Part shown: positions 31,787-38,613 of the stretch, piece after piece | How the letters are laid out: each line of letters starts with the position of its first letter | How positions within the stretch are numbered: the first letter of the stretch is position 1 | Source of the DNA: CALREJ01 sp035547395 | GTDB taxonomy: Bacteria > Patescibacteriota > Gracilibacteria > Peribacterales > Peribacteraceae | DNA: 44,316 nucleotides | Direction of reading: 5' to 3' | Assembly (NCBI GenBank): GCA_035547395.1 | Contig: DASZVA010000007.1 | Span: forward strand, 1 to 44,316 | The notes under the pieces: generated by a model | What the model saw: only the letters and a program-made list of their open reading frames with translations | Told to the model about the DNA's origin: nothing | The model's database searches: none | Made by a program: the position numbers and the translations under genes

Positions 31787-34655
31787 ACTTCACCGTCCCC
31801 GACCCGCTCGCGGGCAGCGTTTGCGGCAGCAATACGAACACGATGCCGCCGCCGGGATCATTGACCACCACCTGCAGATGCAGACTGGGATCGTTGAGGA
31901 AATCGAGGAAGTTCTGGACCGATTGATGCAGCGGTCCATTGGGGTTTTGCTCGATCGTCGCCGTATTCGTGTCGAAAATGATGCTGTTAAAACCCAGCGA
32001 CTCGAGCCGCTTCAGCGTGAGCTGGTGGTTGCCGTCCTGATTCAGACAGGAGAAAAACAGCAGCTGGTTATCCGCATTCGGGATGATCTGCAGATTCTTC
32101 GGGATGAAATACGGAATGAATGTCCCCACGCGATAGACGTACGGCATCTGCGGCAGATCCTGCGCGCGCTGTTCGACGACATTGGCAATATCCTGATAAT
32201 GCGGAATCGTGCGCTCCTGCATGGCCTCGGCGGAGACGGCGCCGAATGCGTAGGAATAGAGATTGCCCTGCTGCTCAAACTGCCAGAAGCGATTGGCGAA
32301 GACGATGATGAATGACAAAAAGAGGATGACCGACGCAACTGTCCTGTTCGTCGCATCGGGCGCGCGATTCACGAAGGCCTCAAGCATGACGGCAAGACCC
32401 AGGAACATGCCGATGCCGTACCACGGCACGCCGTTCGCGAAGAATATCCATTGAATAATCAGGAAGGTTGTCGCCCACGTCAGATACCGCAGCCATTTAC
32501 CCTCCTTGCTCCAGAAGAATGGCAGGAGCAGAAGGAGCGGGAAGAGGAGCAACGCGAATGTCGTCGTCACGTAGTAGCCGACGCTGTCGCTGTTCATGAC
32601 AGATCGCCACGGCAGGCCCAGATAGTGACTCCACCCCTGCGCAAATCCCCAGTAACGATCCAGTTCCTCTGATTTCGCATCCAGGTTCGTACAGGCGGGG
32701 GCACTTGCATTGACCGCCAGACTTTCGGGCAGCGCACGGATGTTGGACCCCGTTTCGGTCAGCACCTGCTTCTTGTCGATGACGAACGTCGGCGCGTAGG
32801 TATTCGGCGCACTCAGCAGCAGATGCGGCACCGTGTTTCCGGCAAGGATATTGTTGTGCATCACCCACGGCACGAGCGTCACAAGGAACGTGGCGGAGAA
32901 AATGATGATGCCAAGAACTGAGCGCTTGATGAATGTGGGGCGCCGATATGCAGCGACGGCAATAATGAGAATTCCCAGAACTGCAAAAATCGCAGTAGCA
33001 ACGCTTTGCGAATATGCGTGCGGATCACCCGTCAGCCATCGGGATATATCTTCCATATTGAACAGTTTCTGCTGCGAGAAAACTCCCATCACCAACATCG
33101 CGACACCCAAAAAACCGGCTCCATGCAGCAGAACCCCTCCGATCACGGCATTGAGCGACATGATCGTCATGATCGTCGTCGGTTTCATCGCGAAGCCGAA
33201 GCCCGCAAAAACGCCCGCAAGCACCATCCACTTCCAGTGATACGGACTCTTCTCCTCCGCAGCATCCTCGCTTTCCTGCCGCTCGTGATGCAAGCGGAAA
33301 AGCCCGACGAAGACGGCGATGAGCGACATCGTTCCCAGAGTAAAGACGGCGTTATCCACCTTCATGTCGGCAAACGAGAAGTGCCCGATCATGGGGAGCG
33401 TATAGAACGCCAGAGCGGAAATGAAACCCTGCGCCCTGCCGAAGAACGTGCGGCCGAAAATGTACACGCTCATCGCAGCAAAGAGACCCGCCATCCAGTT
33501 GATAAGCATCGACGTCGTGGCGCCGAACGGACTGTCGTAGCCAAAAAGGAGGAATCCGAACGACGTGATGTATTCCCATTGGAACGCCTCCAGACGCGGA
33601 ATGAAATGTCCGTAGCTCACCATGAGACGCGGATCGTTCATGTAGACGCCCAGGTCATCCCAGCCGATCGGAAACGGACGGACGACCGTCAGGAAGTTAA
33701 AGACGAGATAACTGAGCAGCAGCCACCCGAGCAGCAGCGCGCCGCCGTACCACGCCCCTTCGTACGTCCATTTCTTCTGCGTGAGAGACGTGATCCAGTA
33801 CAAGCTGTCTTTCCAGGCAATGAGCGGCAGCAGAATAACCAGAATCCAACCGACCGTCTGCGTGTAGATGCCCGCCACCGCCAGCACCCACAGAATCACG
33901 ATGGTGCTGCAAATACCGAGCCCCAGGCTGAACAGCATTTCCAGAAGCGGATGACGCTCCGGCAGGCGGAAGAGGCGGTACCAGAGCCGTCCGAAGGAGA
34001 GCAGCACGAAGATGAGATACAGAATCGCGATGAATTCGGTGAAGACGCGCGTGACAAAAGATATCTGCATGCACCCCTGGCTCATCTGCGACACCTCGGC
34101 GCCGCCCGCCGTCACGCCGGGCAGCACGGTCAGACATCCGCGGCTTTTCAACGTATCGTAATCCTGAGCAAGCACCTCCAGCGTTTGCGGATCGGCGCCC
34201 TGATACACCTGGGACGTCGGCTGGATCACGTCACGATACGGCTGGTTGGTACCCGGGATGGAGCCTTGTCCGAGTGTTGTGAAAAGCAGCCACAAGCACA
34301 CCAAAAAACCGATGATCAGCTTGAGAGGCGTGAGCGTGAAGCTGAACGTCCACTTCCCCGTCTTCAAAAATCCCATCGTCAGCACGACGACGAATGCGAT
34401 CGCACTGATGATGACGTACCACAGAAACGGCGCGGCGCGCGCGATGGTATGGGTCACGGTCGGAATCATCGCCTGCCACCCCGCGCACAGTCCGCCCCCG
34501 GGACAATTCTGCTGGATTTGTTGCTGCTGTGTGTCGCCGAGCAGCACCGCCTCATGCACCGGCACGCCGACGTACTCCAGGTAGGTGAATCCTCCCCACA
34601 AAATCAGGAGAGCGAGCAATGCGAAACGAAGAATGTTGAAGGTGCGATCAGTCAT
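31785..34655 (-). CDS. Large GT-C-like membrane protein (PMT-type glycosyltransferase)
   Basis: 956 residues, with about 15 or more hydrophobic segments and a soluble C-terminal domain of about 170 residues ending PASGSGTVK. The segment PIGWDDLGVYMNDP near residue 340 carries a DD pair in an outer loop, as in the first catalytic loop of GT-C enzymes, and FSFADMKVDNAVF near 420 resembles the second loop. An additional N-terminal block of some 250 residues, with an outer loop holding two Cys (TLKSRGCLTVL, SQGCMQISF), precedes the GT-C core, which makes the protein longer than typical PMT-like transferases of 500-700 residues. It may be a polymerase, an oligosaccharyltransferase or a glycan transferase. 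It diverges from sufS. Confidence 0.78.
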   Translation of the reverse strand: MTDRTFNILRFALLALLILWGGFTYLEYVGVPVHEAVLLGDTQQQQIQQNCPGGGLCAGWQAMIPTVTHTIARAAPFLWYVIISAIAFVVVLTMGFLKTGKWTFSFTLTPLKLIIGFLVCLWLLFTTLGQGSIPGTNQPYRDVIQPTSQVYQGADPQTLEVLAQDYDTLKSRGCLTVLPGVTAGGAEVSQMSQGCMQISFVTRVFTEFIAILYLIFVLLSFGRLWYRLFRLPERHPLLEMLFSLGLGICSTIVILWVLAVAGIYTQTVGWILVILLPLIAWKDSLYWITSLTQKKWTYEGAWYGGALLLGWLLLSYLVFNFLTVVRPFPIGWDDLGVYMNDPRLMVSYGHFIPRLEAFQWEYITSFGFLLFGYDSPFGATTSMLINWMAGLFAAMSVYIFGRTFFGRAQGFISALAFYTLPMIGHFSFADMKVDNAVFTLGTMSLIAVFVGLFRLHHERQESEDAAEEKSPYHWKWMVLAGVFAGFGFAMKPTTIMTIMSLNAVIGGVLLHGAGFLGVAMLVMGVFSQQKLFNMEDISRWLTGDPHAYSQSVATAIFAVLGILIIAVAAYRRPTFIKRSVLGIIIFSATFLVTLVPWVMHNNILAGNTVPHLLLSAPNTYAPTFVIDKKQVLTETGSNIRALPESLAVNASAPACTNLDAKSEELDRYWGFAQGWSHYLGLPWRSVMNSDSVGYYVTTTFALLLFPLLLLLPFFWSKEGKWLRYLTWATTFLIIQWIFFANGVPWYGIGMFLGLAVMLEAFVNRAPDATNRTVASVILFLSFIIVFANRFWQFEQQGNLYSYAFGAVSAEAMQERTIPHYQDIANVVEQRAQDLPQMPYVYRVGTFIPYFIPKNLQIIPNADNQLLFFSCLNQDGNHQLTLKRLESLGFNSIIFDTNTATIEQNPNGPLHQSVQNFLDFLNDPSLHLQVVVNDPGGGIVFVLLPQTLPASGSGTVK

Positions 34656-34748
34656 AGAGGCGGGAAAACCTAGCTATACTACCCATTCCGCCGCTCGAAG
34701 AAAGCCAAAAGAACGCGCGGAAGACAAGCGCGCTTGCCATATTTCTTC

Positions 34749-34764
34749 TATACTGTGCGCCCGC
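34749..34764 (+). promoter_or_regulatory. -10 box of sufS
   Basis: TATACT at 34749-34754 is ten bases before the ATG at 34765, giving at most a leader of a few bases. The -35 region is not convincing. Confidence 0.45.
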
Positions 34765-36009
34765 ATGAGTCTCGACTCTTCCGCCATTCGCCGGCACTTC
34801 CCTTTCCTGAACCAATCGATACGGGGAAACCCGATCGTCTATCTGGATTCCGCCGCCACCGCGCAGAAACCGGATGCGGTGCTGGACGCAATGCGCCGCC
34901 AGGATGAAACCGCGACCGCCAACGTCCACCGCGGCATGCACGTGCTCGCCGAGCGCGCAACCGATGCGTACGAAGGCGCGCGGGAAACCGTGAGACGGTT
35001 TGTAAACGCCAAGCACACCGATGAAATCATTTTCACCAAAAGCACGACGGAATCTATCAACTTAGTCGCGCGCAGTCTGGGATCAACATGGCAAGAAGGA
35101 GATGCCGTGCTGCTCTCGCTTCTCGAACATCACAGTAACATCGTTCCCTGGCTGCAGCTCAAGGAAGAAAAAGGCATCGACGTCCGCTGGGTCGACATTG
35201 ATGCTCAGGGGCAGATTGATCTGCAGTCATTTGAAAAGCAGATGGAAGACGGACGCGTGAAGATGCTGTCGATCACGGGGCAGAGCAACGTCCTCGGAAC
35301 GCGCCCGCCGCTCAAGGAGATGATCATTGCGGCGCGTGCGAAAGGCGCGCGCGTGATGGTCGATGCGGCGCAGCTTGTCGGTCATGCACCGATCGATGTA
35401 GCCACTCTCGACTGCGATTTCCTCGCATTCTCCGGTCACAAGCTGTACGGACCGACCGGTATCGGCGTGCTGTACGGAAAGCGTGAACGTTTGAAAGAGC
35501 TGCCTCCGTTTCTGGGGGGAGGGATGATGATCCGCGAGGTGACGCGCGATCATTTCACCGTCGACGATGCGCCGGCAAAATTCGAAGCCGGCACGCCGCC
35601 GATCACGCAGGCCGTCGGACTGGCTGCCGCGATAGATTGGTTGCAGCAGTTTTCCTGGAGCGATCGAGAGGCGCACGAACAGGAATTACTGAACACTGCA
35701 GTCGACGAATTAGTACAAATCAATGGCGTAAAAATTCTCGGCTATGAAACTAAAAACCAGGAACGAAAAACCAAGAACTTTCATGGCTGTATCAGCTTCG
35801 TGATCGACGACATTCATCCCCACGATCTGACGGATCTCCTGGGGCAACGAGGCATTTGCCTGAGAGCCGGCCACCACTGCACGCAGCCGCTGCATACACA
35901 TCTTGGCATCAACGCCTCCGCACGCCTGAGCATCGGCCTCTACAACACCGTCGAGGAAATCCAACTGCTCCCCGCTGCAATCCAAGATGCAGTGAAAAAA
36001 TTGAAATAG
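34765..36009 (+). CDS. sufS: Cysteine desulfurase (SufS type)
   Basis: 414-residue class V PLP enzyme that takes sulfur from cysteine for Fe-S clusters. It has NVHRGMHVLAERAT, EHHSNIVPW with the PLP-stacking His, Lys226 in FSGHKLYGPTG as the Schiff-base lysine, and Cys372 in RAGHHCTQPLH as the persulfide cysteine, the group II signature. The start at 34765 gives the usual SufS N-terminus (AIRRHFPFL). About 11 polar residues (near 327-338) are inserted by a duplicated A-rich 13-mer at 35752-35778. SufU follows 41 bp downstream, so the pair works as desulfurase and sulfur acceptor. Confidence 0.96.
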   Translation: MSLDSSAIRRHFPFLNQSIRGNPIVYLDSAATAQKPDAVLDAMRRQDETATANVHRGMHVLAERATDAYEGARETVRRFVNAKHTDEIIFTKSTTESINLVARSLGSTWQEGDAVLLSLLEHHSNIVPWLQLKEEKGIDVRWVDIDAQGQIDLQSFEKQMEDGRVKMLSITGQSNVLGTRPPLKEMIIAARAKGARVMVDAAQLVGHAPIDVATLDCDFLAFSGHKLYGPTGIGVLYGKRERLKELPPFLGGGMMIREVTRDHFTVDDAPAKFEAGTPPITQAVGLAAAIDWLQQFSWSDREAHEQELLNTAVDELVQINGVKILGYETKNQERKTKNFHGCISFVIDDIHPHDLTDLLGQRGICLRAGHHCTQPLHTHLGINASARLSIGLYNTVEEIQLLPAAIQDAVKKLK

Positions 36010-36017
36010 TTTTTCAA

Positions 36018-36050
36018 TCCCTAGCCCTAGCCCTATCACCTAGCCCTACC
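36018..36050. repeat. CCCTAG hexamer tract before sufU
   Basis: CCCTAG units fill most of the sufS-sufU gap, ending CCTACC directly before the ATG of sufU. An internal TATCAC could serve as a -10 box 11 bases before the start. It is related to the tracts at 27287 and 31708. Confidence 0.8.
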
Positions 36051-36470
36051 ATGGACCTCTACGCCGACATCATACTGGATCACTACCGCGCGCCGCGTCA
36101 CAAAGGCGAACTCGCGAACGTCAGCGTGACGCACACGGAAAAAAATCTGAGCTGCGGCGACGAGGTGACGCTGCAATTGAAGATCGCGGATGACGGCGTC
36201 GCAGAGCTCGCGTGGACCGGCGAGGGCTGCGCCATCAGCCAGGCCGGCATGTCGATGCTGGCCGAAGAAATCGCGGGAAAGTCATTGGCGGAAATCGACG
36301 CGCTAACGCCAGCGGATATCCGCACGATGCTGGGCGTGCCGGTCGGCCACCGGAGAGTGAAATGTGCGCTCCTCAGCCTCCATACGCTCCAAAACGCCCT
36401 CAATGAATTGCGAAACGAACCGCTGCAAAGTTGGGCAGAAACGGTTGGAAATGACGAAGAGTCACGTTAG
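36051..36470 (+). CDS. sufU: SufU/NifU-like Fe-S assembly protein
   Basis: 139-residue IscU-fold protein beginning MDLYADIILDHYRAPRHKG. The three conserved cysteines are C35 (SCGDEV), C60 (GEGCAIS) and C105 (RRVKCALL), with Asp37 next to the first, the zinc/sulfur-acceptor set of SufU. The insertion of about 20 residues between the second and third Cys regions (LAEIDALTPADIRTML) is the feature that separates SufU from IscU. It accepts persulfide sulfur from SufS. No sufB, sufC or sufD is present in the window. Confidence 0.94.
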   Translation: MDLYADIILDHYRAPRHKGELANVSVTHTEKNLSCGDEVTLQLKIADDGVAELAWTGEGCAISQAGMSMLAEEIAGKSLAEIDALTPADIRTMLGVPVGHRRVKCALLSLHTLQNALNELRNEPLQSWAETVGNDEESR

Positions 36471-36515
36471 GATTGGCACCCGCAGATGAACTGCAGATCT
36501 TTCGAAGTCGCGTAC

Positions 36516-36590
36516 GCCGTCGTAGCTCAGCGGTAGAGCACGTCCATGGTAAGGACGGGGTCACGGGTTCAATCCCCGTCGACGGCTCCA
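36516..36590 (+). tRNA. tRNA-Thr(GGT)
   Basis: Perfect 7 bp acceptor stem GCCGTCG/CGACGGC, D stem GCTC/GAGC, 5 bp anticodon stem CGTCC/GGACG around ATGGTAA (anticodon GGT), variable loop GGGTC, T stem ACGGG/CCCGT around TTCAATC, discriminator T, and encoded CCA (36588-36590). All stems pair without mismatch. Confidence 0.95.
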
Positions 36591-36631
36591 TTCAAAAATG
36601 TGGTCGTCGGTTCTCCATCACAAAGAAACAA

Positions 36632-36672
36632 TGTCATGGTGAGCCTGTCGAACCACCGATCAGCGGCTCCAT
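36632..36672. repeat. REP-like repeat joined to a tRNA-Thr 3' end fragment
   Basis: TGTCATGGTGAG at 36632-36643 repeats the element at 24937. It leads into CGATCAGCGGCTCCA (36658-36672), which resembles the 3' end of tRNA-Thr including CCA. Confidence 0.6.
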
Positions 36673-36681
36673 CTTTATAAT

Positions 36682-36802
36682 ACCGTCGTAGCTCAGTGCG
36701 GCATTTGCGCTTGCGAAAATACCCAGAGAAAAACATCTGCCGCGCAGCGGCATATCCATGGTAAGGAGGTGGTCGTCGGTTCAATCCCGATCGGCGGCTC
36801 CA
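36682..36802 (+). pseudogene. Interrupted tRNA-Thr-like copy
   Basis: It begins ACCGTCGTAGCTCAG like tRNA-Thr, then about 55 bp are inserted in the D arm. The insert contains the hairpin TGCCGC-GCA-GCGGCA near 36738-36752. The copy resumes with TATCCATGGTAAGGAGG (anticodon loop with GGT kept), a T arm GTCGG/CCGAT around TTCAATC, and CGGCGGCTCCA. The acceptor stem has one mismatch and one wobble pair, and the anticodon stem has a mismatch. Most likely a decayed duplicate; an intron-like insertion that is removed is a less likely alternative. Confidence 0.6.
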
Positions 36803-36872
36803 GACGAAAGCTCTTGAACACAAGCTTATCGAGCGCAGTGCGAAAGGCTTGAGTCGCAGTCCCTTTAGGGAC
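36803..36872. other. Short palindrome ending in TCCA
   Basis: AGTCCCTTTAGGGACT (36858-36873) is a perfect palindrome with 7 bp arms, followed by CCA. It may be another decayed T-arm-like copy or an unrelated repeat. No gene is seen. Confidence 0.4.
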
Positions 36873-36919
36873 TCCATTTCAAAAACGTGGTCGTCGGTTC
36901 TCCATCACAAGAAACATTT

Positions 36920-36951
36920 TAAAACGGGACGAATGCATGCACTCATCCCGT
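36920..36951 (-). terminator. Intrinsic terminator of the surface-protein gene
   Basis: On the minus strand the arms ACGGGATGAGTG and CATTCGTCCCGT (36924-36951) pair with two wobbles and are followed by TTTT. It lies about 20 bases after the stop at 36974. Confidence 0.65.
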
Positions 36952-36973
36952 CTCGACTATCACATCATCGTCG

Positions 36974-37699
36974 TCACTGCGTCGCCGCCGTGAAGGTGAC
37001 GGTTGCCTTGTAGGTGCCCGTCGGCTGCGCCTTGGTGGCGCCGACTTCCGCGCGGAATCCGATGCGGATCAGGTCTCCGCTGCCGCTCTGCGCGTGGACG
37101 CCGCTGGCGCGGATTGTCAGCGTCGAGCCGGTATGCACGCGCGCCCATTTCTCCGACGAGCCGTCGGTTCCCCAGAGCATCGGCGCGACGTCGCTTCCTG
37201 AGCTGGTGGACGACACGCGGCCGCCCCAGCGGGAATCATTGGAGTTTACAGACCACGACGCTGTGTTGTTGGATGCGCTGCCCGTACCAAAAGCCTGAAT
37301 GATATCGTTGAACTGACTGACCAGATGTCCTGTGGCGGTACCGCCGCTGCCGCTGGCAACCTCCCATCCGAGCGTGTAACCCGTCTGGTTGTTCGTGGCC
37401 ACCCAGCACTTCACGGCGCGGCTGTTACTGTACACACCCGTGTCGCCCGTATACGTAATCGTACCGAGGCTGAGCGTCTCGCCGGAACCCACTCTGTTGT
37501 CGCCGTTGGCATCGCACGAAAGTCCGAGAGCGGCTCCGAGCGTTACCTGCACGACCGCCGTTTCACTGTCAGATGAGGCGGCAAGCGAGCGCATCGGCTC
37601 CGCGACCGCGATGACCATGACATACAAACCGGCGGCTGCCGTCAGGGTCATGGACAGAGAGGAGATACACAAGCGGCGGATCAGACTGTTCTTCTTCAT
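36974..37699 (-). CDS. Secreted surface protein, WxL-like with EF-hand-like loop (paralogue 1)
   Basis: 241 residues. An N-terminal hydrophobic segment at about 14-33 followed by a small-residue site (SLAASSD) indicates export. The mature part is Ser/Thr/Gly-rich and probably all beta; its ending GTYKATVTFTAATQ resembles the last strands of WxL-type cell-surface domains, though no WxL tripeptide is present. The 12-residue loop DANGDNRVGSGE (63-74) fits the DxNxDxxVxxxE calcium loop of dockerins and EF hands. C62 and C98 could form a disulfide. It is roughly 87% identical to the adjacent gene at 37826 over the mature region, so they arose by recent tandem duplication. Function unknown; I infer a calcium-binding envelope protein. 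Confidence 0.82.
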   Translation of the reverse strand: MKKNSLIRRLCISSLSMTLTAAAGLYVMVIAVAEPMRSLAASSDSETAVVQVTLGAALGLSCDANGDNRVGSGETLSLGTITYTGDTGVYSNSRAVKCWVATNNQTGYTLGWEVASGSGGTATGHLVSQFNDIIQAFGTGSASNNTASWSVNSNDSRWGGRVSSTSSGSDVAPMLWGTDGSSEKWARVHTGSTLTIRASGVHAQSGSGDLIRIGFRAEVGATKAQPTGTYKATVTFTAATQ

Positions 37700-37734
37700 A
37701 ATAGCAGTGGTATGTATATGAATGTTCACTTATT

Positions 37735-37763
37735 ATTATACATTTTTTATGAAAAAATGCAAG
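37735..37763 (-). promoter_or_regulatory. Promoter of surface-protein paralogue 1
   Basis: On the minus strand TTGCAT (37757-37762), 16 bp, TATAAT (37735-37740), then a leader of 35 bases to the ATG at 37699. Unlike the sugar genes, this one is not leaderless. Confidence 0.6.
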
Positions 37764-37777
37764 TGTGAAGCGGGTAC

Positions 37778-37800
37778 AAAAAAGGCCGGTTTCCCGGCCT
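37778..37800 (-). terminator. Intrinsic terminator of paralogue 2
   Basis: On the minus strand a 7 bp stem AGGCCGG/CCGGCCT with loop GAAA, followed by a run of six T, 26 bases after the stop at 37826. Confidence 0.85.
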
Positions 37801-37825
37801 ATTCTTCTGTCCGTGTGGAATGCAC

Positions 37826-38557
37826 TTACTGCGTCGCCGCCGTGAAGGTGACGGTTGCCTTGTAGGTGCCCGTCGGCTGCGCCTTGGTGGCGCCGACCGC
37901 TGCACGGAATCCGATGCGGATCACGTCGCCGCTGCCGCTCTGGGCATGCGTGGAACTGGCGCGGATGGTGAGCGTCGAGCCGGTCGTGACCCGTGCCCAT
38001 TTTTCAGAGGATGCGTCTGTTCCCCAGAGCATCGGCGCGACGTCGGCTCCCGAGCTGGTGGACGACACGCGGCCGCCCCAGCGCGAATCATTGGAGGCAA
38101 CCGACCAGGTCGCCGTGTTGTTGGACGTGCTTCCGGTGCCGAACGGCGCGATGAGGTCGTTAAACTGGTTGGCCAGATAGCCGGTCGCCGTCCCGCCGCT
38201 GCCGCTGGCCACTTTCCAGCCGAGCGTATAGCCTGTTTGGTTGTTCGTGGTGATCCAGCATTTCACCGCGCGGCTGCTCGAGTATGCTCCCGTGTCACCC
38301 GTATACGTAATCGTGCCGAGGCTGAGCGTTTCGCCGGAACCCGCTTTGTTGTCGCCGTTCGCATCGCAGGAAAGTCCGAGACCTGCGGCCAATGTCACCT
38401 GTACGACGGCGGTTTCGCTGTCGGATGATGCCGCAAGACCGCGGAGCGGTTCGGCGACAAAGGCGACGAGCAGATAGAGCCCGATCGCCGCACTGACGGC
38501 AACCGTCAGGACACGAATCTGACGTTCAGGCCGGAGAAGCGAGGAAAACTGCGTCAT
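37826..38557 (-). CDS. Secreted surface protein, WxL-like with EF-hand-like loop (paralogue 2)
   Basis: 243 residues, tandem paralogue of the gene at 36974. A signal anchor covers about 14-35, followed by LAASSDSETAVVQVTL. The calcium-type loop is DANGDNKAGSGE at 65-76, where the hydrophobic position 8 is Ala rather than Val. The two proteins differ mainly in the signal region and at scattered surface positions, and even the nucleotide sequences of the last 60 or so bases are nearly identical, which suggests gene conversion or very recent duplication. It has its own strong promoter and terminator, so it is expressed as a single gene. Function unknown. Confidence 0.82.
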   Translation of the reverse strand: MTQFSSLLRPERQIRVLTVAVSAAIGLYLLVAFVAEPLRGLAASSDSETAVVQVTLAAGLGLSCDANGDNKAGSGETLSLGTITYTGDTGAYSSSRAVKCWITTNNQTGYTLGWKVASGSGGTATGYLANQFNDLIAPFGTGSTSNNTATWSVASNDSRWGGRVSSTSSGADVAPMLWGTDASSEKWARVTTGSTLTIRASSTHAQSGSGDVIRIGFRAAVGATKAQPTGTYKATVTFTAATQ

Positions 38558-38584
38558 ACTTGATGTGGGTATGTATTTCCTATC

Positions 38585-38613
38585 AGTATAGCAAATCCGG
38601 ATAAAAATATCAA
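38585..38613 (-). promoter_or_regulatory. Promoter of surface-protein paralogue 2
   Basis: On the minus strand TTGATA (38608-38613), 17 bp, TATACT (38585-38590), then 27 bases to the ATG at 38557. The -35 box overlaps the stop region of the SLH protein gene. The gene at 42300 has the same TATACT and the same 27-base leader length. Confidence 0.75.

Larger units (their letters stand above)
36587..36916. repeat. 43 bp direct repeats bracketing the tRNA-derived block
   Basis: A segment of about 43 bp at 36587-36629 recurs at 36873-36916 with a few changes. Both begin TCCATT, include GTGGTCGTCGGTTCTCCATC and end AAGAAACA. The shared GGTCGTCGGTTC also occurs in the T-arm region of the degenerate tRNA copy at 36771, so the block appears built from copies of tRNA-Thr 3' ends and its flank. 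Confidence 0.75.

Noticed and set aside
33006..34673. 555-codon open frame opposite the 956-residue membrane protein
   Set aside because: Its product is almost all charged residues and His, the expected antisense image of a membrane protein. The minus-strand gene has clear helices and GT-C motifs.
36473..36691. Small open frame across the tRNA-Thr gene
   Set aside because: Its product includes GSIPVDGSI, the typical translation of a tRNA 3' half, and the tRNA folds perfectly.
36516..36916. CRISPR array or integrated element at the tRNA locus
   Set aside because: The repeats are few, irregular and tRNA-derived, with no cas genes, integrase or phage gene nearby.
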